A stretch of DNA of 64,000 nt from Actinomycetota bacterium (GTDB lineage: Bacteria; Actinomycetota; Acidimicrobiia; Acidimicrobiales; Ilumatobacteraceae). The position numbers were made by a program, and so were the translations under genes. The notes beneath the pieces are model-generated. The model did not search any database. It had not been told where the DNA came from and was given only the letters and a program-made list of their open reading frames with translations. The stretch lies in the NCBI GenBank assembly GCA_963169665.1, contig CAUJET010000039.1:54655-118654 (forward strand). Reading direction: 5' to 3'. Positions 42,164-50,121 of this stretch are shown one piece after another (position 1 is the first letter of the stretch; every line of letters begins with the position of its first letter).

Positions 42164-43321
42164 ATGACCCTCATGGCAGAACCCTCGTCCACCGGCCGCT
42201 TCGGCGAGTTCGGCGGTCGCTTCGTGCCCGAGACCCTGGTGCCCGCGTGCCAGGAGCTCGAGGTGGCGTTCCGCGAGGCCTGGGCGGATCCGTCGTTCCG
42301 GCTCGAGCTGCACGAGATCCTGCGCGACTACGCAGGCCGTCCGTCGATCATCACCGAATGCAAGAACCTCGGTCGTGAGCTCGGCATCCGATTGGTGCTC
42401 AAGCGCGAGGACCTCAACCACACCGGCTCGCACAAGATCAACAACGTGCTCGGTCAGACCCTGCTCGCCAAGCGCATGGGCAAGAAGCGGATCGTCGCCG
42501 AGACCGGCGCCGGTCAGCACGGTGTCGCCAGCGCCACAGCTGCTGCGCTGATGGGCCTGGAGTGCAAGGTGTACATGGGTGCGGTCGACGTGGAGCGTCA
42601 GGAGCTCAACGTGTTCCGCATGCGGCTGCTCGGCTCGGAGGTCGAGGCCGTCCAGAGCGGCAGCCGCACCTTGAAAGACGCTGTCAACGAGGCGATGCGC
42701 GACTGGGTGGCCACCGTCGAGAGCACCCACTACTGCCTCGGGTCGGTCATGGGTCCCCATCCGTACCCGTGGATGGTGCGGGAGTTCCACCGCGTGATCG
42801 GCGACGAGGCCCGCGAGCAGTGCCGCGCTGCGTACGGGGCGGACCCCGACGTCGTGGTCGCGTGCGTGGGTGGCGGCTCGAATGCGATGGGCATCTTCAG
42901 TGGGTTCGTCGACACCGACGCCCGCCTCGTTGGCGTCGAACCGGCGGGCGGTGCCGCCGTGGGGCGCGGTGTGCCCGGTGTGGTGCACGGCATGCGCAGC
43001 TATCTCATGCAGGACGAGTACGGCCAGGTGCAGGAGGCCCATTCGATCTCGGCGGGTCTCGACTATCCAGGTGTCGGCCCGGAGCACTCGTACCTGGCGT
43101 CGATCGGGCGGGCCGAGTACCCCGCCGTCACCGACGCCGAGGTGATCGACGCGTTCCAGCTGCTCGCCCGCACCGAGGGCATCATCCCGGCGCTCGAATG
43201 TGCACACGCACTGGCCTGGATCGCCCGCGAAGCCCATGCGTTCCAGGGGAAGACCGTGTTGATGAACCTGTCCGGCCGCGGCGACAAGGACGTCGCCCAG
43301 ATGATGGAGATCCTGAAGTGA
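42164..43321 (+). CDS. trpB: tryptophan synthase beta chain
   Basis: TrpB joins indole and serine using PLP. The N-terminus [15 protein letters not shown], the PLP-lysine block [16 protein letters not shown], the [11 protein letters not shown] block, [10 protein letters not shown] (phosphate site) and the final NLSGRGDKD are all present. The length is 385 residues. A GGAG site lies upstream of ATG 42164; ATG 42173 is possible. The stop overlaps the trpA start. Confidence 0.97.
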   Translation: MTLMAEPSSTGRFGEFGGRFVPETLVPACQELEVAFREAWADPSFRLELHEILRDYAGRPSIITECKNLGRELGIRLVLKREDLNHTGSHKINNVLGQTLLAKRMGKKRIVAETGAGQHGVASATAAALMGLECKVYMGAVDVERQELNVFRMRLLGSEVEAVQSGSRTLKDAVNEAMRDWVATVESTHYCLGSVMGPHPYPWMVREFHRVIGDEAREQCRAAYGADPDVVVACVGGGSNAMGIFSGFVDTDARLVGVEPAGGAAVGRGVPGVVHGMRSYLMQDEYGQVQEAHSISAGLDYPGVGPEHSYLASIGRAEYPAVTDAEVIDAFQLLARTEGIIPALECAHALAWIAREAHAFQGKTVLMNLSGRGDKDVAQMMEILK

Positions 43322-44121
43322 GCCAGACGCCCGCCGCCCCCGGGTCCACCGCCTATGGGCGCATGGAGCAGAGTTTCCGAGACAAGCGTGCAGCCGGCCG
43401 CAAGCTGCTGGTGCCCTACATCACTGGCGGCCTGCCGGGTTGGGAGGACGCGCTCCGCGCCGCGGTCGCCGCCGGCGCCGACGCGATCGAGATCGGCATC
43501 CCGTTCAGCGACCCGGTGATGGACGGCCCGGTGATCCAGGAGGCGTCGCAGCGTGCGCTCGACGCCGGGGCGACGCCGGTGTCGATCTTCGACCAGGCCC
43601 GATCGCTCGACGTCGACGTGCCGCTCGCGGTCATGTGCTACTACAACACCGTCCACCACGCTGGCCACCATCGCTTCGCCGAACAGTTGGTGGCCGCCGG
43701 CGTGTGTGCCGCGATCGTGCCCGACCTGCCGCTCGAGGAGAGCGGACCGTGGTGCGAGGCCGCCGATGCCTCGTCGATCGAGACCGTCATGCTCGCTGCA
43801 CCGACAGCACCCGACGACCGACTGCCCCGGGTGTGTGCCCGGGCGCGCGGCTTCGTCTACTCGGTCGGCCTGCTCGGTGTGACGGGCGAACGCAGCGCGC
43901 TCGCCGCCACGGCGACCGCGCTCGCCACGCGGCTGAAGGCCGTGACCGACGTGCCGGTGCTCGTCGGCGTCGGCGTGTCGAACGCTGCGCAGGCTCGCGA
44001 AGCGGTGCAGGTCGCCGACGGGGTGGTGCAGGGCGCGTCGGTGGTCCGTCGGCTGCTCGAGGGTGGCGCCGAGGCCGTGGGGGAGTACATCGCCGAGGTC
44101 CGCGCCGCCATCGACGACTGA
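43318..44121 (+). CDS. trpA: tryptophan synthase alpha chain
   Basis: TrpA cleaves indole-3-glycerol phosphate to indole, which passes through a tunnel to TrpB. Blocks: [34 protein letters not shown] (catalytic Glu and Asp), [40 protein letters not shown] and VLVGVGVSN. The protein has 267 residues. GTG 43318 overlaps the trpB stop by four bases; the track start is far upstream in another frame. The stop codon lies in the first unit of an 11-bp tandem repeat. Confidence 0.96.
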   Translation: MSQTPAAPGSTAYGRMEQSFRDKRAAGRKLLVPYITGGLPGWEDALRAAVAAGADAIEIGIPFSDPVMDGPVIQEASQRALDAGATPVSIFDQARSLDVDVPLAVMCYYNTVHHAGHHRFAEQLVAAGVCAAIVPDLPLEESGPWCEAADASSIETVMLAAPTAPDDRLPRVCARARGFVYSVGLLGVTGERSALAATATALATRLKAVTDVPVLVGVGVSNAAQAREAVQVADGVVQGASVVRRLLEGGAEAVGEYIAEVRAAIDD

Positions 44122-44181
44122 TCGACGACTGATCGACGACCGATCGACGACTGATCGACGACCGATCGACGACTGATCGAC
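44110..44181. repeat. 11-bp tandem repeat at the trpA stop codon
   Basis: Six full units of ATCGACGACTG or ATCGACGACCG lie head to tail, then a partial seventh. The first unit encodes the last residues of TrpA (IDD) and its stop. Later units are non-coding. CTG and CCG variants alternate, which suggests duplication of a two-unit block. Confidence 0.85.
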
Positions 44182-44312
44182 GCAGGTCAGCGATGGTGAT
44201 CACGCACCGCACTTGCATTGAGCACGAAAAGTGGCATCCGCCGCTGGGTCCGCTCCGTAGACCATCATGAGCCGCCGATGAGGCGGATCGTGAACCACAA
44301 GGAGCCCCCACC

Positions 44313-44897
44313 ATGATCACGTCGATCTCTCGCAAGATCGTTGCCGTCGGTCTGGCCTCGAGCCTGTTCGTCCTCGCCGCCTGCGGCGACGACGAGGAGA
44401 GCACCGAGGCGACGACCGCCCCGACCGTTGCTGCCACCACCCCCGTCACCGACGAGGCCATGGCCGAAGGTGACATCGTCGCCGTCGCCAGCGCCAACCC
44501 GAGCTTCACCACCCTCGTCGCCGCCGTCGGCGCCGCCGGCCTGGTCGAGACGCTGCAGGGCCCCGGGCCGTTCACCGTGTTCGCCCCCACCAACGACGCC
44601 TTCGCCGCCCTGCCGGCCGGCCTGGTCGACGCCCTCCTCCTGCCGGAGAACAAGGACGCCCTGACGCAGATCCTCACCTACCACGTGGTGGCCGGCAAGG
44701 TCATGGCCGCCGACGTCGTGGCCGGCGACGTGCCCACGGTGCAGGGCACCAACATCACCATCACCACCGATGGCGGCGTGAAGATCTTCGATGCGAACGT
44801 CGTGCAGACCGACGTCGAGGCGAGCAACGGCGTGATCCACGTCATCGACCAGGTGCTGGTCCCGGACGGTCTCGACATCGAGGCACTGCTCGGCTGA
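44313..44897 (+). CDS. fasciclin-domain lipoprotein
   Basis: The lipoprotein signal ([19 protein letters not shown]) has lipobox LAAC, followed by a Thr/Ala-rich linker. One FAS1 domain spans about residues 55-194, with [45 protein letters not shown] and the closing [16 protein letters not shown]1 proteins mediate adhesion or act as secreted binding proteins. AAGGAG is eight bases before ATG 44313, so this gene is not leaderless. A strong terminator follows at 44950. Confidence 0.93.
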   Translation: MITSISRKIVAVGLASSLFVLAACGDDEESTEATTAPTVAATTPVTDEAMAEGDIVAVASANPSFTTLVAAVGAAGLVETLQGPGPFTVFAPTNDAFAALPAGLVDALLLPENKDALTQILTYHVVAGKVMAADVVAGDVPTVQGTNITITTDGGVKIFDANVVQTDVEASNGVIHVIDQVLVPDGLDIEALLG

Positions 44898-44949
44898 GCC
44901 GTTCGTGTGTCGGGGGTGTCCTCCCCGGCTCCCGACACCAACGATGCGT

Positions 44950-44973
44950 ACGAGGGCCCTTCGGGGCCCTCGT
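44950..44973 (+). terminator. rho-independent-type hairpin after the fasciclin gene
   Basis: ACGAGGGCCC, a TTCG tetraloop and GGGCCCTCGT form a perfect 10-bp stem, 50 bases past the stop codon. Only a short T-poor tract follows, as often in GC-rich actinobacteria. Confidence 0.75.
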
Positions 44974-45095
44974 GTCGCGTCCGGCCTGCCCCCGGCGCGC
45001 GAGCATGCGCTGCGGCGATGGCAGTGCCGGCCGGCGGCGAGGACCGCCGGTCGATGATCCTCGTTCTCAGTCGCGATGCGTGCCAGACTGGACGC

Positions 45096-45374
45096 GTGGC
45101 GGCCGACGAGTGCGAACTGTGCGAAGCGGCGCGGCTCACCGAGTGGTACCACGAGGACGACTCGTGCTGGGTGGCCGAATGTGAGGCCTGCTTCGTGCCG
45201 ATGGTGGTCTGGAAACGACACGACCCGAACCCCCCTGAGGAGGTTCGGGTCGTGTTGTATCAGCGATTGTCAGCGGTCGCCGATCGGCTGTTCTCGGGTG
45301 AGTACTGGATCGACGATCGTCTGCGCAGCATCCCCGGGCACTACCACGCTCACGCGAGGCGGCGTCCGAGGTAG
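45096..45374 (+). CDS. small Cys/His-rich protein, probable metal binder
   Basis: This 92-residue protein has two C-x-x-C pairs (ECELCEAAR and ECEACFVP) and a C-terminal GHYHAHARR, an H-x-H-x-H pattern. HIT-family proteins share a similar His motif, but the fold is too short and too diverged for a firm assignment. A zinc-binding role is likely. GTG 45096 follows CAGACT and six bases; the track start at 44907 runs through the terminator. A strong hairpin lies within the coding sequence (45218-45255). Confidence 0.7.
   Translation: MAADECELCEAARLTEWYHEDDSCWVAECEACFVPMVVWKRHDPNPPEEVRVVLYQRLSAVADRLFSGEYWIDDRLRSIPGHYHAHARRRPR
45218..45255 (+). other. intragenic 14-bp inverted repeat
   Basis: ACACGACCCGAACC and its exact complement are separated by ten bases, inside the reading frame of the Cys/His-rich protein. 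Pairing extends three more positions with one G-T wobble. It could act on mRNA stability or translation. Confidence 0.6.
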
Positions 45375-45658
45375 CTGGTCACTGCGGGCGGCTTCCGAAG
45401 CGCTTCATAATTCTCCTTTGATGTCGGCGTGACGCTCGACACGACGGCTGTCGACGCAGACCCGGAGGGACCCCGAAGCTGCGACGGGTCACCGGCACGT
45501 CGAACGCTGAGAGCGAGAGTAGCACCGAGTGTGGTCGTCCTTGCAAGGGGCTTGACGAAGATTTCGTGCCATCTTGAACCTGCTGTCGGGGCAGGCGGGC
45601 GACCCGACGCGCACGCAGCGTGACCAAATCGGCCCGATCTGCGGCTACTCTGCCGCCC
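45375..45658. other. 284-base intergenic region
   Basis: On the plus strand its right end holds the TACTCT promoter of the peroxiredoxin gene. On the minus strand a TTGCAA-19-TACTCT pair could be a promoter. It leads to a strong AAAGGAG site and a nine-codon ORF described separately. Nothing else is recognisable; no tRNA or known RNA motif was found by eye. Confidence 0.4.
45379..45408 (-). CDS. nine-codon micro-ORF with strong ribosome-binding site
   Basis: AAAGGAG lies four bases before ATG 45408, and the ORF (MKRFGSRPQ) ends at a TGA after nine codons. It is far below any normal gene size. It might be a leader peptide, a very small basic peptide, or a chance match. It is reported because the ribosome-binding site is among the best in the window. 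Confidence 0.2.
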   Translation of the reverse strand: MKRFGSRPQ

Positions 45659-46114
45659 ATGCTCACCGAGGGTCACCCCGCTCCCGACGTCGCGCTCCTC
45701 AACCAGAACGGCGAGAGCGTTGACATCACCACGTACCGTGGCAAGAACGTGCTCGTGTACTTCTATCCCAAGGCGGACACCCCGGGGTGCACCCAGCAGG
45801 CGTGTCTGTTGCGCGACGCACGTCCGCAGCTCGGTGACTCGGTCGTGATCGGGATCAGCCCCGACAAGGTGCCCGCGCTCGCACGGTTCCACACGAAGTA
45901 CGGACTGAACTTCGATCTGCTCAGCGACACCGACCATGCCGTGGCCGAGGCATTCGGCGTGTGGCAGGAGAAGAAGAACTACGGCAAGACCTACATGGGC
46001 ATCGTGCGCTCCGCATTCTTGATCGGTCCCGACGGCATGCTGCGCAACGTCTGGTACAAGATCAGCCCCAAGGACACGCCCGTGAAACTGCTCGACGCGT
46101 TGGGCCTGGCGTGA
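45659..46114 (+). CDS. bcp: peroxiredoxin, Bcp/PrxQ type
   Basis: This thiol peroxidase has 151 residues. The peroxidatic Cys is in KADTPGCTQQACLLRD, with a second Cys five residues on, the PrxQ arrangement. VLVYFYPKAD, GISPDKVPALARFHTKYGL and RSAFLIGPDG are typical. It reduces hydroperoxides using thioredoxin-like donors. ATG 45659 is seven bases after TACTCT; the track start at 45620 is upstream of the box. It is coupled to the following dehydratase gene by a four-base overlap. Confidence 0.93.
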   Translation: MLTEGHPAPDVALLNQNGESVDITTYRGKNVLVYFYPKADTPGCTQQACLLRDARPQLGDSVVIGISPDKVPALARFHTKYGLNFDLLSDTDHAVAEAFGVWQEKKNYGKTYMGIVRSAFLIGPDGMLRNVWYKISPKDTPVKLLDALGLA

Positions 46115-46551
46115 GCGACGCACCGGTGTCGCTGCCCCGGCCAGCCGATCTGCTCCCGCACCGGCCGCCGTTCCTGTTCGTCGACGAGGTCGTCTCGCTC
46201 GAGGCCGGCCAGTCCGCCACCGGGCGCTGGCACCTCACCGGTGACGAGTGGTTCTTCGGCGGTCACTTCCCCGGGCGCCCCACTCTGCCCGGTGTGCTCA
46301 TGTGCGAAGCGATCGCCCAGATGGGCGCGATCGCCGTGCTCGCCGACGCCCGGTTCGCCGGCAAGCTCCCGCTGTTCGGTGGGCTCGATGGTGCACGGTT
46401 CCGCCGGCAGGTGGGCCCCGGTGACACGCTCACCCTCGAGGTGCAGCTGGGCCGGATGTCGGCCCGGGCCGGCAAGGGCGCCGGCCGGGCGCTGCTCGGC
46501 GACCAGGTGGCCTGCGAGTGCGAGCTGATGTTCGTGCTCGTCGATGCCTGA
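46111..46551 (+). CDS. FabZ-like 3-hydroxyacyl-ACP dehydratase
   Basis: This hot-dog fold protein has 146 residues. The FabZ active site is present: the catalytic His in GGHFPGRPTLPGVLMCEAIAQMG with the Glu of CEAIAQ. LLPHRPPFLFVDEVVSLE matches the conserved N-terminus. It dehydrates 3-hydroxyacyl-ACP in fatty acid elongation and probably serves the fab operon encoded 450 bases away on the other strand. GTG 46111 overlaps the peroxiredoxin stop. A hairpin after the stop ends the unit. Confidence 0.88.
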   Translation: MSDAPVSLPRPADLLPHRPPFLFVDEVVSLEAGQSATGRWHLTGDEWFFGGHFPGRPTLPGVLMCEAIAQMGAIAVLADARFAGKLPLFGGLDGARFRRQVGPGDTLTLEVQLGRMSARAGKGAGRALLGDQVACECELMFVLVDA

Positions 46552-46581
46552 TCCGGGCGCCTGACCCGAGGGCCTGATCCG

Positions 46582-46600
46582 GCCGCCTGCATCAGGCGGC
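46582..46600. terminator. bidirectional hairpin between convergent genes
   Basis: GCCGCCTG-CAT-CAGGCGGC forms an 8-bp stem with a three-base loop, 30 bases after the FabZ-like gene. It contains the stop codon of the convergent gene at 46592-46909. Confidence 0.6.
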
Positions 46601-46909
46601 GCTGAGCCAGTACGGCGCCGCCACCAGCGTGCAGTGCGGGCACGGGCGCGCCTGGTGCACGAGATGTGCGGGCGAGACGAGGCCGTGCACGTCGGCGACG
46701 TACTCGAACATCATCGGATCGTCGCACGGCGTGCCGAGGTAGGTCTCGACCAACTCGATGAGGCCGCCGTTCTCGGGGCAGTCGATGCGCGTGTGGGCGA
46801 CCTCGGGGTGGTCGACGTCGAAGAACACGTGGTGCACGGCGGGCGTCGCGGCGGGGCGGTCGGCCGACCGGGTCGAACGGGCGTGGGCGGAGCGGAAGGT
46901 GAGAGCCAT
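46592..46909 (-). CDS. unknown small protein with a C-terminal Cys pair
   Basis: This 105-residue protein has DCPENGGLIELVETYLG in the middle and ARPCPHCTLVAAPYWLSAA near the end; the CPHC pair could bind metal or be redox-active. It is not recognised. ATG 46909 is six bases after CATGAT; the longer track ORF begins in fabF antisense. It follows fabF by 83 bases in the same direction but probably has its own promoter. Confidence 0.6.
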   Translation of the reverse strand: MALTFRSAHARSTRSADRPAATPAVHHVFFDVDHPEVAHTRIDCPENGGLIELVETYLGTPCDDPMMFEYVADVHGLVSPAHLVHQARPCPHCTLVAAPYWLSAA

Positions 46910-46992
46910 GCCCGCATCATGCGATGGGGGTGTGACACCGAACATCGCCGCCGAGGACGGCGCCCTCGGGGACCGGGCCCAGGGCCCGGGGG

Positions 46993-48177
46993 TCAGGCCC
47001 CCGGACCGAGGATCACGGTGCCGTTGTGGCCACCGAAGCCGAAGTTGTTCGACATCACCGGACCGGGCTCCCACGCACGGGGTGCCCCGGTGACCAGATC
47101 GATCGCGACCTCGTCGAGCACGTCGTTGGTGTTCGCCGTGGCAGGGATCAGGCGGTGCTGCATCGACAGCAGTGCCGCGATCGCCTCGAGTGCGCCGGCG
47201 GCACCGAGTGCGTGCCCCGTGACGCCCTTGGTCGACGTCATGGGCGGCATCGCGTCGGCGAACACCGCGCCGACGGCCGCGGCCTCGGCCGCGTCGTTCA
47301 ACGGCGTGGACGTACCGTGCGCATTGATCTGCTTGATGTCGGCGGGGGAGAGGCCTGCGTCGGCGAGCGCGAGGTTCATGCAGCGCACCGCGCCGACGCC
47401 TCCCGGTGACGGGGCGGTGATGTGGTGGGCGTCGGCCGTGCTGCCGGCGCCGAGCACCTCGCCCACGATGTTCGCGCCGCGGGCGACCGCCGCGTTCCAC
47501 TCCTCGAGCACCAGCACGCCGGCGCCCTCACCCATGACGAAGCCGTCGCGCTTGGTGTCGAAGGGCATGCTGACGCCCGTGGACGACAGCGCCGTCATGT
47601 TCGCGAAGCCGGCCACGCCGGTGAGGGTGATGCAGGCCTCGGACCCTCCGGTCACCATCGCGTCGCACATGCCCCAGGCGATGAGGCGGGCGGCGTAGCC
47701 GATGGCGTGGGTGGATGCTGCGCAGGCGGTCACGATGGTCTCGTTCGGGCCCTGCAGCCCGTAGCGCATCGAGATCGACGCGCCCGAGGCGTTGGCCATG
47801 AGCATCGGGATGAGGAATGGCGACACGCGGCGGTCACCCTTCTCCAGACGGATCTGCACCTGCTCCTCGAGCGTGTGCAGTCCACCGATGCCCGAGGCGA
47901 AGATCGTGCCGAAACGGGTGGGATCGACGTCGGGTCGCCCGGCGTGCTCGAACGCCTCGGCAGCCGCCGCGACGGCGAACTGCTCGACACGGTCGGCGCG
48001 GCGGGCTTCCTTCGGGTTCTCGAACCAGGGGAGCGGATCCCAGTCGGCGATCGACGTGGTGCGGCCGTCGGTGAGGCCGGGGCCGAGCAGGCCCTCCCAG
48101 AAGGCCTGCTTGCCGTTGCCGCACGGGGCCACCACGCCGTAGCCGGTGATGGCCACCCGGCGGGCGCGGCCCTCCAT
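46993..48177 (-). CDS. fabF: 3-oxoacyl-ACP synthase II
   Basis: This elongating ketosynthase has 394 residues. It starts RRVAITGYGVVAPCGNG. The active-site Cys is in IVTACAASTHAIGYAARLI, and the two catalytic His are in INAHGTSTPLNDAAEA and STKGVTGHALGAAGALEA; NNFGFGGHNG ends the protein. ATG 48177 overlaps the acpP stop by one base. It is last in the fabD-fabH-fabG-acpP-fabF operon. Confidence 0.95.
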   Translation of the reverse strand: MEGRARRVAITGYGVVAPCGNGKQAFWEGLLGPGLTDGRTTSIADWDPLPWFENPKEARRADRVEQFAVAAAAEAFEHAGRPDVDPTRFGTIFASGIGGLHTLEEQVQIRLEKGDRRVSPFLIPMLMANASGASISMRYGLQGPNETIVTACAASTHAIGYAARLIAWGMCDAMVTGGSEACITLTGVAGFANMTALSSTGVSMPFDTKRDGFVMGEGAGVLVLEEWNAAVARGANIVGEVLGAGSTADAHHITAPSPGGVGAVRCMNLALADAGLSPADIKQINAHGTSTPLNDAAEAAAVGAVFADAMPPMTSTKGVTGHALGAAGALEAIAALLSMQHRLIPATANTNDVLDEVAIDLVTGAPRAWEPGPVMSNNFGFGGHNGTVILGPGA

Positions 48178-48413
48178 CAGAGCTTGCCGACGACCAAGTC
48201 GAACGCCTGGCCGACGGTCTCGACGCCTTCGAGGTCCTCTTCGGGCACCTCGACGCCGAACTCCTCCTCGAGCGCCATGATCAGCTCGACCAGGTCGAGG
48301 CTGTCGGCGTCGAGATCGTCGCCGAACTTCGCCTCGGGCACGACGGCGGCCTCGTCGACGGAGAGCACCTCGACGGCGCACTTCTTGAAGCGGGCGAACA
48401 GTTCCTGATCCAC
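48177..48413 (-). CDS. acpP: acyl carrier protein
   Basis: This 78-residue acidic helical protein carries the phosphopantetheine-Ser motif [20 protein letters not shown]. The start is GTG 48413, with AAGGAG six bases upstream; the 39 extra residues in the track ORF precede this site. It lies between fabG and fabF, the usual place for the fatty-acid carrier protein. Confidence 0.95.
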   Translation of the reverse strand: MDQELFARFKKCAVEVLSVDEAAVVPEAKFGDDLDADSLDLVELIMALEEEFGVEVPEEDLEGVETVGQAFDLVVGKL

Positions 48414-48468
48414 GGGATCTCCTTGCTGAGTCGTCCCGAACGGGGACGACGGTGGTGGTGAATGGAGG

Positions 48469-49173
48469 TTAGTGGCCCATCCCCAGACCGCCATCGACAG
48501 GGATGACGGCACCGGTGATGTAGCCCGCATCGGCGGAGGCGAGGAACGCCACCACCCCTGCGATCTCGTCGGGCGTGGCCATACGTCCGAGCGGCACGGC
48601 CGCGGTGAGCTCGGCGAGACGCTTCTCGCCGAGCGCAGCGGTCATGTCGGTCTCGACGGGACCGGGAGCGACGACGTTGACGGTGATGCTGCGCGAGCCG
48701 AGCTCGCGTGCCAGCGATCGGGCGAGGCCGACGAGGCCCGCCTTGGACGCCGCGTAGTTCGCCTGGCCGGCTGACCCCAGCAGGCCCACGACGGAGGACA
48801 TGAGCACGATGCGGCCGGAGCGAGCGCGGAGCATGCCCTGCGCAGCGCGCTTGCACACTCGGTAGGCACCGGTGAGGTTGGCGTCGACGACGGAGGTGAA
48901 CTGCTCCTCGCCCATGCGCAGGAGTAGGCCGTCCTTGGTGATGCCGGCGTTGGAGACGAGCACCTCGACCGGTCCGAACTTCTCCTCGACGGTCTTGAAA
49001 GCAGCGTCGACGCTCTCGGCCGACGTGACGTCGCACGGCACGCCGAAGAGGCCGTCGGGCGGCGGGGAGGAGTTGTAGGTGACGGCGACGTCGTCGCCGA
49101 GCTCGGCGAAGCGGCGCGCGCACGCCAATCCGATGCCACGGGCGCCGCCCGTGACCAGCACGGTCCTGCTCAC
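48469..49173 (-). CDS. fabG: 3-oxoacyl-ACP reductase
   Basis: This is an NADPH-dependent SDR of 234 residues: [30 protein letters not shown], catalytic Ser/Tyr/Lys in [23 protein letters not shown], then [11 protein letters not shown] and the closing [17 protein letters not shown] 49173 overlaps the fabH stop by four bases; the track ORF extends into antisense of fabH. A gap of 55 bases separates it from acpP. Confidence 0.94.
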   Translation of the reverse strand: MSRTVLVTGGARGIGLACARRFAELGDDVAVTYNSSPPPDGLFGVPCDVTSAESVDAAFKTVEEKFGPVEVLVSNAGITKDGLLLRMGEEQFTSVVDANLTGAYRVCKRAAQGMLRARSGRIVLMSSVVGLLGSAGQANYAASKAGLVGLARSLARELGSRSITVNVVAPGPVETDMTAALGEKRLAELTAAVPLGRMATPDEIAGVVAFLASADAGYITGAVIPVDGGLGMGH

Positions 49174-50120
49174 GCACCACCCCAACGGAGCACGGCGCTC
49201 GCTGCCGTCATCCCGGCGCCGAATCCGACCAGGAGCACCAGGTCGCCCGGCTGGACGCGACCGGCATCGAGACCGTCGGCGAGGGCGAGCGGGATGGACG
49301 CCGACGACGTGTTGCCGGTGCGGTCGAGCACGATCGCGCACTTGTCCATCGGGATCCCCAGTCGCTGGCACGACGCCTCGATGATGCGGATGTTGGCCTG
49401 GTGGGGCACGACCATGGTGATCTGATCAGCCGTGACGCCGGCTGCGGCCATCGACTTGGTGGCGGAGTCGACCATGATGCGCACCGCGCGACGGAAGACC
49501 TCCTTGCCCTCCATCTGGATGTAGCCGCCGACCTCGCTGTAGAGGAACCGTTCGGCGTTGCCGTCGGCGTCGAGGTCCCAACCGAGCAGCTGACCCGGGC
49601 CGTCGCACGCCTCGAGCACCACGGCGCCCGACCCGTCGGCGAACAGGATCGCGGTGTTGCGATCGGTCCAGTCGGTGATTCGGGCGAGGCTGTCGGTGCC
49701 GATGCAGAGGATCTTCTTCGCTCCCATCGAGATCAGGCCGTGGGCGGTGACGAGGCCGTACATGAAGCCGGAGCAGGCGGCGTTCACGTCGAACGCGCCG
49801 CACTTCAGACCCAGCAACGCTGCGACACCGGGTGCGCTCGCGGGCACCGTGCGGTCGGGCGTCGTGGTCGCGAGGATCAACGTGTCGATCTCGGCGGGAT
49901 CGACGCCGGACATCTCGATGGCCTTGCGGCCGGACTCGACCGACAGATCGGTGGTGGTGCCACCCACGTGACGCTGGTGGATGCCGGTGCGCTCGACGAT
50001 CCAGTCGTGGTCGGTCTCGAACATGCCCTCGAGATCGTGGTTGGTGAGGATCTTCGGCGGGAGGGCGGTGCCCCAACCGGTGATGACGGCGCCGCGGACG
50101 CCCTGCGGAACGGCCGGCAC
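49170..50120 (-). CDS. fabH: 3-oxoacyl-ACP synthase III
   Basis: This initiating ketosynthase has 316 residues. Cys of the active site is in DVNAACSGFMYGL; the His is in VVPHQANIRIIEA and the Asn in DRTGNTSSASIPLAL. It condenses a starter acyl-CoA with malonyl-ACP. GTG 50120 follows the fabD stop after one base. Confidence 0.95.
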   Translation of the reverse strand: MPAVPQGVRGAVITGWGTALPPKILTNHDLEGMFETDHDWIVERTGIHQRHVGGTTTDLSVESGRKAIEMSGVDPAEIDTLILATTTPDRTVPASAPGVAALLGLKCGAFDVNAACSGFMYGLVTAHGLISMGAKKILCIGTDSLARITDWTDRNTAILFADGSGAVVLEACDGPGQLLGWDLDADGNAERFLYSEVGGYIQMEGKEVFRRAVRIMVDSATKSMAAAGVTADQITMVVPHQANIRIIEASCQRLGIPMDKCAIVLDRTGNTSSASIPLALADGLDAGRVQPGDLVLLVGFGAGMTAASAVLRWGGA

Positions 50121-50121
50121 G

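Noticed and set aside
44110-44181. Possible CRISPR array
   Set aside because: Units are 11 bases with no spacers and no cas genes nearby. It is a simple tandem repeat.
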